The notes under the pieces were generated by a model. That model saw only the letters and a list, made by a program, of their open reading frames with translations. It searched no databases and was not told the DNA's origin. From Candidatus Altarchaeota archaeon (GTDB taxonomy: Archaea > Altiarchaeota > Altiarchaeia > IMC4 > QMZM01): a stretch of DNA of 25,663 nt. Positions 1 to 7,626 of this stretch are shown here, piece by piece. Where the stretch lies: NCBI GenBank assembly GCA_018897475.1, contig JAHIKS010000009.1:1-25663 (forward strand), given 5' to 3'. Positions within the stretch are counted from its first letter, which is position 1; each line of letters opens with the position of its first letter. A program made the position numbers and the translations under genes.

Positions 1-34
1 CTCCAACTTCAACCCCATAAACAGGCTGATTTTT

Positions 35-134
35 GTCAAAAACCAGGCGATTTCATGACAAAAACCAGTTGATTTGCGTATCTGTCAAATAGTAATTCCT
101 GTCAAAATAGTGGAAACGCCGTCAAACTGTCAAA
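35..134. repeat. cluster of GTCAAA-like short repeats
   Basis: The hexamer GTCAAA occurs at 35-40, 84-89, 101-106, 121-126 and 129-134, with a variant GACAAA at 57-62. Two of the copies sit in longer similar blocks (CAAAAACCAG followed by gATTT, at about 37-55 and 59-74). The spacing is irregular, so this is not a CRISPR array. It lies just past the stop of the small secreted-protein gene and overlaps its last codon. It could be a degenerate tandem repeat, a binding-site cluster or simply AT-rich spacer. No function is claimed. Confidence 0.4.
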
Positions 135-324
135 CTTGGGTGGTAAAAGTCGATCTATAATCGCTGTCAGAATCATCCACTGCAATCTCTACGTAAGTAT
201 TATTCACTATAACATCGGCTGTGGAAGGTCCTATGCCGGCTTTCTCAACAGCAGCAGCATTCACAGATGCAAAAACAAACAAAACAAAAAGGCACGTCCA
301 GAGTTTGAGGGTGTTGGATTCCAT
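130..324 (-). CDS. small predicted secreted protein, unknown function
   Basis: This 64-residue ORF begins with ATG. Residues 1-24 look like a signal peptide: one Lys near the N terminus, a hydrophobic stretch (LWTCLFVLFVFASV) and an Ala-rich cleavage region (NAAA). The mature part would be about 40 residues, acidic and Ser/Asp-rich (VDDSDSDY), with no cysteine and no recognised domain. A TATA box at 356-370 lies about 37 nt upstream of the ATG, which supports independent transcription from the end of the EF-2 gene. I do not recognise a family. It could be a tiny exported peptide, the signal-bearing remnant of a larger broken gene, or a chance ORF. The combination of signal peptide and promoter favours a real gene, but only moderately. 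Confidence 0.45.
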   Translation of the reverse strand: MESNTLKLWTCLFVLFVFASVNAAAVEKAGIGPSTADVIVNNTYVEIAVDDSDSDYRSTFTTQV

Positions 325-355
325 CGTAATTAATTATCGACACAATGGAATAAAA

Positions 356-370
356 GCATATAAAAATAAA
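356..370 (-). promoter_or_regulatory. archaeal TATA box for the small secreted-protein gene
   Basis: The minus strand reads TTTATTTTTATATGC here, close to the archaeal TATA consensus and to the box in front of the L3 gene. Initiation about 26 nt downstream (near 335) would leave a leader of roughly 10 nt before the ATG at 324. The T-rich minus strand just after the EF-2 stop (375) could also serve as a terminator for the ribosomal operon. Confidence 0.5.
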
Positions 371-374
371 TTCA

Positions 375-3300
375 TCAGCGCTCCATGAAGTTTTCTGCCT
401 TGGGAATCTCCAGGCTGAGGCCCTTTCTCTTCCTTACGTCAATGACAATCTTGCCCTGTAGCTCGCCGGGGAGCTTCTCGAAGCCCGAATTCTCGGTGCT
501 CCAGAGGGCGTGGCCCTCGGTTGCGCTTCTGATGTCCCCTGCAAAGCCGAACGATTCACCTACCGGCACCTTGCCCTCGACCGTCATGAGGTCATCCTTC
601 TGGTTCATCTGCAGGATTACGCCCCTTCTCTTCTGCAGCTCCTGGGTTACAGAGCCCATGTATTCCTGGGGTGTGTCTATCCATACCATCTGCAGAGGTT
701 CCATCATGCACGGTTGCGACTTGAGCAGGCAGGCATAGATGGGGTTCTTTACTGCAGGATATATCTGTGCCGGGCCTCTGTGGATTGCGTCCTCGTGCAA
801 AGTAGCGTCCATCAGCTTTACCTTGACCTTTATTGTGGGCTCCTTTGCCAGGGGTCCGTTCTCCATGATGTCCTCGAATGCCTCAAACATCAATTCCATG
901 ACCTCGTCAAGGTGCTGGACTCCCTTGGTCATGTCAATGAACATGTTGCCACGGTATATGTCGATTACTCTCTTTGCTTCCTCGCCGTCCATTCCCAACT
1001 CTACGAGTTCGGCTCGTATGTCCTTGCTCCTACCCTTTCTCCTTCCCTCATCGATTTCGCCTTCAACTATTGCCTCGTATACTGAGTCTTCAAGGGGCTC
1101 CACCATGAGTTGGAACTTGTTATGCTTGTTGGGGGACTTGCCCTCGACGGGGCCAAATTTTCCGCTTATTGTTTCCCTGTAGACCACTATCGGCGGGGAT
1201 GCGATAATCTCAAGGCCGGCGGCCTTTATCCTGTTCACTATGACATCGAGATGAAGCTCGCCCATTCCCGAAAGGAGGTTTTCACCAGTCTCCTCGTCAA
1301 TCTGAACTCTCAGCGCGGGGTCTTCCTTGACAGTCTGCCTTAGAACCTCAACGACCTTTGGCAGGTCCTTCATGTTCTTGGCCTCTATCGCCATGGTAAC
1401 CACGGGCTCGGATGTGTGGATCATGGCCTCGAAGGGCTGTATATCCTCAACGGAGACCGTCTCTCCTGCAAAGGCCTTCTTTAGCCCAGTTATTCCGACA
1501 ATGTTACCTGAAGAAACCGCATCCGTATTCAATCTGCTCGCTCCCATGTAGACGCTCACCTGCTGCACTCTTTCAGTGGATTTTGCCCCGACCAGGTAGA
1601 CATCCTGCCCCTGCTTAACCGTCCCTGAGAAGATTCTGCCTGTAGCGACCTCGCCCTCCCTCTTGTCAAAGACGGAGATGTTAGTTATCATCATGGCCAA
1701 TTTCCCCTTAGAATCGCTGTTAATCATCGACTTGCCTATGTCGCTTTCCAGGTCTCCCTTCCATATCTTGGGGATTCTGAATCTCTGCGCCTCCAGAGGG
1801 TTTGGAAGATGCTTTACGGCAATGTTGAGAAGAATCTCGTGGGCGGGGGCCTTTTCCGAGAGCTCTTTCTGTTTTTCCTCGATGCAGTGGTCGATGATGT
1901 CCTTGAATGTGATGTTGCTCTTCTTCATGTAGGGGACCGAAATTGCCCAGTTATGATATGCGGAACCAAAGGCAACGCTTCCTCCGTCAACGCTTACCAC
2001 CCAGTCGACTCCTTCAGGCTGCCTCTGCTTTATTATCTTGTTGACTTCATTTATGATTTTAATGAATCGCTTCTGCAGCTCCTCGGGAGTCAGCTTCAAT
2101 TCGTTGATGAGGCGGTCGACCTTGTTTATGAACAGTGTAGGCTTAACCCCCTCCTTGAGGGCCTGGCTGACTACGGTCTTCGTCTGGGGCATTACTCCTT
2201 CAACTGCGCAGGCGACGACTATTACCCCATCAACTGCCCTCATTGCCCGGGTAACGTCTCCGCCAAAGTCAACGTGCCCCGGCGTGTCAATCATGTTTAT
2301 CAGATACTTCCTGCCCTCGTAGGAATGGACCATGGATACGTTGGCTGCATTTATGGTAATACCTCTCTCCCTCTCATCGTCATGGAAGTCCAATGCAAGC
2401 TGCTTGCCAGACATCTCCTTGGATATCATCCCTGCATTGCATAGAAGGTTGTCCGAAAGGGTGGTGTTATGGACTATAATTCCCTCTGCTATAAAATTGT
2501 GGAATTCTTCAACCGTAAAATCATATACCTGCTCCTCTTTGTTACTCCTATTTACTCTTTGGACCTTGGAAAATAGCATGTCATTGGAAAGAAGCCTTTC
2601 CATCCAGTCTGTCTCATGAGAATTTCCAGCTAATTCCTGGAATCTATCCCTTATCTTCCCCAGAGAATATTTGGTTAGACCAATATTTCCAGATTCATAG
2701 TTGCTGTAGCCTGTAAATATTTGATTCTGTACAAGGTTAAGTCTTTCCCTAGTTGTTAATATAGGTTCAGCGTCTATGGGAACTCTGTCCAGTTTTGAGG
2801 CCGAGCTCTTCCTCAACAATTCTTTGAACCTCTCTTTTTTATCCTTTAGGGTAAAGCCTATCTCGCTGAAGTGATCAAGAGAGCTTCTACCTGAGATGTA
2901 GAGTGAGTTCTTCTTTTTGTTTAGCTTAGATGCTACATCGAATTTATAGAGAAGGAGTTGCAAACCATTTAGCATTTCCATGCTAGCTGATCCTACCGAC
3001 ACAGCAGATCTTTTTCTTTCAATAGTCCCATCAGTATCAAAATAGCCTTGAATAAATCTCCGGATGAAATCCTGCGGGGATCTTTCCATTAGATGGTTAA
3101 TCCTTATATTTCTTGATTTCTTCTTTAGGGGGTATGAAAATGCTTTTTCCAATATCTTCCTTAACGTCAGTCCTGCACGCATATAAATTCTGGGGCATTT
3201 TCCATTATAACACCTAACCTTGGATTCCACACCCATAACTTCCCTAGCGATATTCTCAACCTGGAGATGAATCTCAGGGTCTTTGTTGTCTATATTTCCT

Positions 3301-4193
3301 GATGTATTTCCATCACCGAAGTAAACGCCCACAAGGTAGTAAAAATCCTCAAATTCGTGCCAGCTTTTTGGTAGTTTCAGATTTACGGAGGAATGGACTC
3401 CTCTCTGTTTGATCCCCCGGTAGTTAATCTGGATTATGCCATCATATAATTTATCCAGATCGATTCCAAAAATCTCTCCTGTCCTTATCAGGTCCCTTAA
3501 CCGATATCTGCCCCTCCACACAGAATGATAGAAAGATTTCCAGGTTAATGGAGAGTCTATCTTCTTCCATACCCTTTTTCTCCCATAATCCAGAACCTTT
3601 CGATGAAGTTCTTCCTTCGTTTCACGATTTAGAAAAACATAGAAACCGATATCCTCAGCAAGTATTTTGAGAAATTCTGACTTTAGCTGTTCTAAGCTCA
3701 AGGGTTCATATCCTAATTTTCTTACACAGACTAGATTATCCTCAGTCTTAATTTCATCGGCCCTTCTTTCCACAAATTCTCCCTGCTTGCTTAGAATTAG
3801 AAATTTGTGCTCTGGAGTAGTGCTTATAATAGAACCGTTATGAACCTCAATCTCCACAAGGGGGTCTGTCTTCTTTAGTTTCCATAGATGTGTGATTTTT
3901 CCTTTTTCTACTATCCCTTTTTCCTTGTTAAAGCTGTTTACATGAAGATTTAGATTCTCGACATTGATTCTCTTTTCGTTGGCTTTATCCACCTCTAGAT
4001 TACCTTCTTCCCCGTATCTCTGGAATATATCCTCTGCCCTTGGATTCTCCCCATTCCAGAGTGAGATTCTGGTATTGGGACTAACGCATTTCCCGTGATC
4101 TATATGAGCAACAATGCCCATGTTCCGAATCTGATCGGGCTTGTCAATCAGCTCCGTTATTTCCCTCATAATCTTATCTTCTCTAGCACCCAT
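375..4193 (-). CDS. fusA: translation elongation factor EF-2 with in-frame P-loop intein
   Basis: Archaeal EF-2 is the GTPase that drives ribosomal translocation. The precursor has 1272 residues. Removing the intein (residues 36-576) leaves 731, a normal archaeal EF-2 length. The GTPase motifs are G1 (AHIDHGK then TT, split by the intein), G2 (RGITI), G3 (DTPGHVDF) and G4 (NKVD). Near the C terminus, DAIHRGPAQIYPAV contains the His normally converted to diphthamide. The start is an ATG at 4193, 2 nt after the S7 stop, so the gene is the promoter-distal member of the ribosomal-protein operon. Because the intein splits the nucleotide-binding loop, the protein cannot bind GTP normally until splicing occurs. 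This is inferred from the position. Identity is certain. Confidence 0.97.
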   Translation of the reverse strand: MGAREDKIMREITELIDKPDQIRNMGIVAHIDHGKCVSPNTRISLWNGENPRAEDIFQRYGEEGNLEVDKANEKRINVENLNLHVNSFNKEKGIVEKGKITHLWKLKKTDPLVEIEVHNGSIISTTPEHKFLILSKQGEFVERRADEIKTEDNLVCVRKLGYEPLSLEQLKSEFLKILAEDIGFYVFLNRETKEELHRKVLDYGRKRVWKKIDSPLTWKSFYHSVWRGRYRLRDLIRTGEIFGIDLDKLYDGIIQINYRGIKQRGVHSSVNLKLPKSWHEFEDFYYLVGVYFGDGNTSGNIDNKDPEIHLQVENIAREVMGVESKVRCYNGKCPRIYMRAGLTLRKILEKAFSYPLKKKSRNIRINHLMERSPQDFIRRFIQGYFDTDGTIERKRSAVSVGSASMEMLNGLQLLLYKFDVASKLNKKKNSLYISGRSSLDHFSEIGFTLKDKKERFKELLRKSSASKLDRVPIDAEPILTTRERLNLVQNQIFTGYSNYESGNIGLTKYSLGKIRDRFQELAGNSHETDWMERLLSNDMLFSKVQRVNRSNKEEQVYDFTVEEFHNFIAEGIIVHNTTLSDNLLCNAGMISKEMSGKQLALDFHDDERERGITINAANVSMVHSYEGRKYLINMIDTPGHVDFGGDVTRAMRAVDGVIVVACAVEGVMPQTKTVVSQALKEGVKPTLFINKVDRLINELKLTPEELQKRFIKIINEVNKIIKQRQPEGVDWVVSVDGGSVAFGSAYHNWAISVPYMKKSNITFKDIIDHCIEEKQKELSEKAPAHEILLNIAVKHLPNPLEAQRFRIPKIWKGDLESDIGKSMINSDSKGKLAMMITNISVFDKREGEVATGRIFSGTVKQGQDVYLVGAKSTERVQQVSVYMGASRLNTDAVSSGNIVGITGLKKAFAGETVSVEDIQPFEAMIHTSEPVVTMAIEAKNMKDLPKVVEVLRQTVKEDPALRVQIDEETGENLLSGMGELHLDVIVNRIKAAGLEIIASPPIVVYRETISGKFGPVEGKSPNKHNKFQLMVEPLEDSVYEAIVEGEIDEGRRKGRSKDIRAELVELGMDGEEAKRVIDIYRGNMFIDMTKGVQHLDEVMELMFEAFEDIMENGPLAKEPTIKVKVKLMDATLHEDAIHRGPAQIYPAVKNPIYACLLKSQPCMMEPLQMVWIDTPQEYMGSVTQELQKRRGVILQMNQKDDLMTVEGKVPVGESFGFAGDIRSATEGHALWSTENSGFEKLPGELQGKIVIDVRKRKGLSLEIPKAENFMER
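2466..4088 (-). other. intein with LAGLIDADG homing endonuclease, inserted in EF-2 P-loop
   Basis: The segment encodes EF-2 precursor residues 36-576 (541 residues). It starts with Cys1 (CVSPNTRISL). The N-terminal splicing block B has TTPEH at precursor residues 125-129. The C-terminal block reads VYDFTVEEFHNF and then EGIIVHN, giving the penultimate His and terminal Asn, followed by Thr as the +1 extein residue. Two LAGLIDADG motifs are visible: LVGVYFGDG near residue 287 and FIQGYFDTDG near residue 382, both keeping acidic residues. All canonical splicing residues are present, so splicing and endonuclease activity are plausible. By eye the DNA is more AT-rich than the flanking EF-2 exteins, consistent with horizontal arrival. 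The insertion lies exactly between Lys and Thr of GHxxxGKTT-type motif AHIDHGKTT. Confidence 0.95.
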
Positions 4194-4195
4194 TT

Positions 4196-4807
4196 TTATC
4201 TTGAAGACTTTGCAATCCTCTCTGTTTCTTCCTTGCGCTGGATTGCATAGCTCTTTGTATCAGAATTCGCGGCCCAGATTATCTCATTGGCCAAGCACTC
4301 CTCAACGGAATTCTTTGAATTAAATGCTGTTGAGAAAGCGCCCAGGGATATGTACTTGAGAGCGAAGTCGACCCTTCTTTGCGAGGAAACATCAACGGCT
4401 TTGTGATAGCGGATTCCACCGTATATTATGGTGGTGGTTTCTTCACTGGGCCCTGCATTTATGACGGCATTTACCAGCACCTGTATTGGATTCTGCTTTG
4501 TCCTCTTCTCTATGATTGCAAAAGCGTCCCTGACGATGTTTATGGCGTTCTGCTTCTTTCCTGTATTCCCGCCACCCCGTATATAGCGGCCGGCTACTTT
4601 CTTTGTTCCCTGGCCGGAGCGCATCATCTTATTTGCCAGACGCTCAACTATATTCATCTTGCTCTTTGCGAACTGCTTGCCAGTCTTTCTTCCTGCCGTA
4701 TGTGGAATATAAACCGGCTCTAGGCATATGTATCTCTTCAAGCCCTCGTCATTCACATCAACATTGAAGTCCCACTTCCCAAAGAGTTTTTTTGTATCTA
4801 TGTCCAT
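4196..4807 (-). CDS. rps7: 30S ribosomal protein S7 (uS7), archaeal type
   Basis: uS7 nucleates assembly of the 30S head by binding the 3' domain of 16S rRNA and lies near the E site. The 203-residue protein has the archaeal form, longer than bacterial S7. Conserved stretches include MNIVERLANKMMRSG and NPIQVLVNAVINAGPSEETT, then a basic RRVDFAL segment. The ATG is 2 nt downstream of the S14 stop and the stop is 2 nt before the EF-2 start, indicating tight coupling. S7-EF-2 is the str-operon order. Finding it directly behind S14 of the spc cluster is unusual and is discussed as a finding. Confidence 0.95.
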   Translation of the reverse strand: MDIDTKKLFGKWDFNVDVNDEGLKRYICLEPVYIPHTAGRKTGKQFAKSKMNIVERLANKMMRSGQGTKKVAGRYIRGGGNTGKKQNAINIVRDAFAIIEKRTKQNPIQVLVNAVINAGPSEETTTIIYGGIRYHKAVDVSSQRRVDFALKYISLGAFSTAFNSKNSVEECLANEIIWAANSDTKSYAIQRKEETERIAKSSR

Positions 4808-4809
4808 CT

Positions 4810-4962
4810 CTAGCTGTACTTCTTGAATCCTATGCTATTCGCATTCTCCCTGAAGCATCTTCTGCAGATGTTCAGACTGTATTTATGGATAACGCCGTCG
4901 TGGGCGCCGCATACCGAGCATATCAGCTTTCTTGCGTCTATTTTTTCGTTCTTCTTAGGCAT
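4810..4962 (-). CDS. rps14: 30S ribosomal protein S14 (uS14), zinc-binding archaeal type
   Basis: This short gene encodes 50 residues beginning MPKKNEKIDARK and ending NSIGFKKYS. It has a four-Cys zinc site (CSVC and CRRC) and the signature HKYSLNICRRCFREN, matching compact archaeal uS14. It binds the 16S rRNA head near S3 and S10. The ATG at 4962 follows the L5 stop by 1 nt, and the TAG at 4810-4812 is followed 2 nt later by the S7 start. It is the last gene of the normal spc-type order in this operon. The identification rests on translation by hand and the unambiguous motif. Confidence 0.95.
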   Translation of the reverse strand: MPKKNEKIDARKLICSVCGAHDGVIHKYSLNICRRCFRENANSIGFKKYS

Positions 4963-4963
4963 T

Positions 4964-5485
4964 TTACTCCTCTGATATCTGAACCCCGAATTTTTCGCGC
5001 ATGAATTCGATGGATTCCTCCCTCTTTATCATGTTTTTGGCTGGAATCCTCGACTTTTTGAATCTCCTCCTCTTTACCCTGAAGCCGGGCCTCTCCAGCC
5101 TCACCGAGATGTTCATCCCGAATACGCCGATGTCGGGGTCGTATCTTGTTCCAGGCAAATCGATATACTCGATAATTCCAAATGATATGTTCCCGTTATT
5201 GTCAAAGCAGGACTCCTTGATGCTGTTCTCCTTGGCCTGGAATCCCTTCTTCAGGAATTCCTCCGCCTTTTCCCCCCTCAGGGTCACCTTGCAGCCTATG
5301 GGGTCCCCCTTTTTGAGGTTCCAGGAGGGAATCTTGTGCGTCGATACGGTCCTGACGGGCTTGCACTCGGTCAGCTCCTCCAGGAGCTTCTCCGCCTTTC
5401 CTAGCTTCTCTCCCGACTCTCCCACACCTATATTCACGACGATTTTCTCTATTCTTGGTTTCTTCATAGGGTTAGGGTATTCCAT
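4964..5485 (-). CDS. rpl5: 50S ribosomal protein L5 (uL5)
   Basis: uL5 binds 5S rRNA and helps form the central protuberance, contacting P-site tRNA. The 173-residue protein starts MEYPNPMKKPRIEKIVVNIG, typical of archaeal uL5. It has the conserved THKIPSWNLKKGDPIGCKVT and a C-terminal region with FGMNISVRLERPG. Its length is normal. The ATG at 5485 is 1 nt after the S4e stop, and S14 follows after 1 nt. The L24-S4e-L5-S14 order is standard in archaea. Confidence 0.96.
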   Translation of the reverse strand: MEYPNPMKKPRIEKIVVNIGVGESGEKLGKAEKLLEELTECKPVRTVSTHKIPSWNLKKGDPIGCKVTLRGEKAEEFLKKGFQAKENSIKESCFDNNGNISFGIIEYIDLPGTRYDPDIGVFGMNISVRLERPGFRVKRRRFKKSRIPAKNMIKREESIEFMREKFGVQISEE

Positions 5486-5486
5486 C

Positions 5487-6152
5487 TTAGATAGATATTG
5501 AGGCCTTGTCCTTGCCTATAACGAAAAGGTATCTTGTGAGTGTCTGAAGCTCTCCGACTTTGGTTAGTGAGTCCCTCTTCATGGTTCCTGGAAGTATCTC
5601 GCCAATCTTCCCGGCCTCTCCTGAATGCCTGCCATGCACAACCATGGCAGTATTCCCCTGCTTGAATTCTATCGAGTCCTTTACCTTCCCGGTCTTTATG
5701 TCAATCACCAGAGTGTCCTTTCGCTTGTATTCGTTCTTATCGAGCAGGATATTGGTTCCGTCATGGAGGTTCAGCTGTATCTTGCCCTTGGGCATGGTTG
5801 ATTTGCCGACTATCTTGCACATCCTTGTTCCTGCCTCTTTGTCGTCAATCCCCTTTGGATAGAGGCCCTTCTTGCTCGGAAGAATCCTGAAGGATTTTTT
5901 GAGTGTCGGTATCTCGATTATATCCATAAGTCCGACAGCGTATTTTGGTTCCCTTCTTACCTTTCCGTTAACGATGATGTGGCCGTCCCTTATTGCCCTC
6001 CTGGCCTCTCTTGCGGTGTCAGCATGGCCAAGGACATCCCTTACTAGCGTAATCAGGGGTATGCTCTCCTTCTTTGGATGCGCTCCCGGGTTGGGCACGG
6101 TTATGAATCTTGGTTGCTTTCCATGGCCGGATGCAATTCTCTTTTGGTGCAT
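5487..6152 (-). CDS. rps4e: 30S ribosomal protein S4e (eS4)
   Basis: eS4 is an archaeal/eukaryal-specific small-subunit protein located on the body of the 30S, with no bacterial homologue at this locus. The 221-residue protein has the family N terminus (MHQKRIASG, then PGAHPKKESIPL). An S4-like RNA-binding domain lies at about residues 40-90 (REARRAIRDGHIIVNGKV). A KOW-like segment near residues 170-190 reads MVVHGRHSGEAGKI. It sits 2 nt after L24 and 1 nt before L5. Its presence is strong evidence that the window is archaeal. Confidence 0.96.
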   Translation of the reverse strand: MHQKRIASGHGKQPRFITVPNPGAHPKKESIPLITLVRDVLGHADTAREARRAIRDGHIIVNGKVRREPKYAVGLMDIIEIPTLKKSFRILPSKKGLYPKGIDDKEAGTRMCKIVGKSTMPKGKIQLNLHDGTNILLDKNEYKRKDTLVIDIKTGKVKDSIEFKQGNTAMVVHGRHSGEAGKIGEILPGTMKRDSLTKVGELQTLTRYLFVIGKDKASISI

Positions 6153-6154
6153 TT

Positions 6155-6526
6155 TTATTTTATGTTCCTCTCGAGTAGGTCCATCCTCTCCTTGTCGTCC
6201 ATATAAAGGTCGGTTATCATGACATTCGAGGGGTCTATGGCCTTCTCAACGTCTGTGCCGTCTGCCTTCTTTATCGTTATTCCATCGACGTAGATTTTGT
6301 AGTCCTTGAGGCTTACTCGGGTTATCTCTCCCACATTGTCCTTGAAGTCCCCCCTCATTATCCTCACCTTGTCGCCTTTCCTGACGTTGAGGGTCCTTCT
6401 CTTGTACTTCTGCCCCAGTTCCTTGCTTAATGGAGAGGAAAGCATCTTCTGCCTCCTGTGTAGTGGAGCAACTGCCCTCCATTTCCTCTGCTTTCCTGGC
6501 TTCTTGGAACTTGGGTGGGTTTTCAT
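6155..6526 (-). CDS. rpl24: 50S ribosomal protein L24 (uL24), archaeal type
   Basis: uL24 is an assembly initiator of the large subunit and sits near the exit tunnel. The 123-residue protein shows the archaeal N-terminal region (SSKPGKQRK, then HRRQKMLSSPLSKEL). A KOW motif at about residues 48-70 reads KVRIMRGDFKDNVGEI. The length is normal for archaeal L24. The gene is 1 nt downstream of L14 and 2 nt upstream of S4e. Confidence 0.95.
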   Translation of the reverse strand: MKTHPSSKKPGKQRKWRAVAPLHRRQKMLSSPLSKELGQKYKRRTLNVRKGDKVRIMRGDFKDNVGEITRVSLKDYKIYVDGITIKKADGTDVEKAIDPSNVMITDLYMDDKERMDLLERNIK

Positions 6527-6527
6527 T

Positions 6528-6965
6528 CTAAATCACGATGCTTGCTATGGAGCCGATTTTGTTCCACTTCTCGGTGGCTTCTCTTGCAATGGCTCCCTTG
6601 ATTTCAGTGCCTTTGGGAAGTCCGTCATCATTCACAAGGATGGCTGCATTGTCCTCGAATTTTATCTTCGAACCGTTGAATCTTGTGTACTCCTTCCTCT
6701 GCCTCACTATGACTGCGAGTGATGTTTGATGTCTGAGCTCCGGTTTGCCCTTCTTTATTGAAACGGTAACTAAATCAGCAACCCCTGCTTTTGGGAGCCT
6801 CCTGCGCACCCCCTTGTATGCCCTTACTGAGATTATCTCCACCACCTTGGCTCCGGTATTGTCGGCGCATGTGAGCTTCGAACCCGTGGCTAATGATTTG
6901 GTTATTTTTGCCGTAACCGCCTTCCCCAGCGGCAGGTTCTTCATTGCTCCCAGTGGTTTTGCCAT
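6528..6965 (-). CDS. rpl14: 50S ribosomal protein L14 (uL14)
   Basis: uL14 is a large-subunit interface protein that contacts 16S helix 14 in the 70S bridge. The 145-residue product has the conserved core LTCADNTGAKVVEIISV, then YKGVRRRLPKAGVADLVTVSIKKG split across the family's beta barrel. The end has TEIKGAIAREATEKWNKIGSIAS. The N terminus is about a dozen residues longer than many archaeal L14 proteins. An internal Met at residue 8 (MKNLPLG) is an alternative start, but the ATG at 6965 sits 1 nt after the S17 stop and fits the tight operon spacing. Confidence 0.95.
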   Translation of the reverse strand: MAKPLGAMKNLPLGKAVTAKITKSLATGSKLTCADNTGAKVVEIISVRAYKGVRRRLPKAGVADLVTVSIKKGKPELRHQTSLAVIVRQRKEYTRFNGSKIKFEDNAAILVNDDGLPKGTEIKGAIAREATEKWNKIGSIASIVI

Positions 6966-6966
6966 T

Positions 6967-7293
6967 CTAATCTAATTTCTCGGTAACGACGAAACTGACG
7001 GTCCTGCTCAGTTTCCTGCACTCCCTTATCCTGACCCTGTCACCGACCTTTGCATCAATGCACGGAGGGTTGTGGGCAGGAATCCTCGACTTTGAGGACC
7101 TGTAACGCTCATACTTGTTCAGCCTTATCTTGTAATCACTCTGCACAACTACCGTCTTGTCCATCTTGTCCGAGGCCACGTCTCCCTCGAGAACCGCCCC
7201 TCTCGTCGATAGAGAGCCATGAATGGGACAATTCACGTCGTTGCATCCCTTTGCCTCCTTCTTGGCAGCCTTCTTCTTTGGTTTCTCTTCCAT
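6967..7293 (-). CDS. rps17: 30S ribosomal protein S17 (uS17)
   Basis: uS17 is an OB-fold protein binding helices 7 and 11 of 16S rRNA early in assembly. The 108-residue protein has a Lys/Ala-rich N-terminal tail followed by the archaeal signature CNDVNCPIHGSLSTRG. The OB core has DKMDKTVVVQSDY, YERYRSSKSRIPAHNPP and KVGDRVRIRECRKLS. It starts at 7293, 46 nt downstream of the Rpp29 gene, one of the two widest gaps in the operon. L14 follows after 1 nt. Confidence 0.95.
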   Translation of the reverse strand: MEEKPKKKAAKKEAKGCNDVNCPIHGSLSTRGAVLEGDVASDKMDKTVVVQSDYKIRLNKYERYRSSKSRIPAHNPPCIDAKVGDRVRIRECRKLSRTVSFVVTEKLD

Positions 7294-7339
7294 TCTTCAA
7301 GCAAATGATATTTTGATGAGTAATGATACAAGAAGAAAA

Positions 7340-7624
7340 TTACGCGAATTTTATCCTGTATTTCTTCTTCACCCTGTCCTCTGGTCTTGCGACTATCAGC
7401 CGTCCATCAAGCCTGACTGTCTCCCCCGCATGCAGCTTCAATTCCAGCGTTATGCAATCCTTGGGGAGCTTTCTGACCTTTTTGTCACGTCCTCGTATTT
7501 CCAGTGTATTCCTTGTCTCCCGGATTATAGTCCCGTTACACCTGTAACCGGGATGCGTCGAATCCACTATTTTTGCTTCCAAGCCGATTAGCTCGTGCTG
7601 CAATATGTTGTAAGGGGTGATCAT
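7340..7624 (-). CDS. rnp1: RNase P protein component 1 (Rpp29/Pop4 family)
   Basis: Rpp29 is an Sm-like-fold protein that pairs with Rpp21 and binds the specificity domain of archaeal RNase P RNA, which processes tRNA 5' ends. The 94-residue protein starts MITPYNILQHELIGLEAKIV and contains the family-typical GYRCNGTIIRETRNTLEI, then KKVRKLPKDCITLELKL and the ending GRLIVARPEDRVKKKYR. The location between the aIF1/SUI1 gene and S17 is the classical archaeal arrangement. The ATG is 2 nt downstream of the preceding stop. Confidence 0.93.
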   Translation of the reverse strand: MITPYNILQHELIGLEAKIVDSTHPGYRCNGTIIRETRNTLEIRGRDKKVRKLPKDCITLELKLHAGETVRLDGRLIVARPEDRVKKKYRIKFA

Positions 7625-7626
7625 GT

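Noticed and set aside
2466..4088. Self-splicing intron in the EF-2 gene
   Set aside because: The insert is fully open in frame and has all intein splicing blocks and protein LAGLIDADG motifs, so removal occurs at the protein level.
7294..7339. Extra small gene between Rpp29 and S17
   Set aside because: The 46-nt gap is too short and AT-rich, with no plausible ORF. It is probably spacer or leader sequence for S17.
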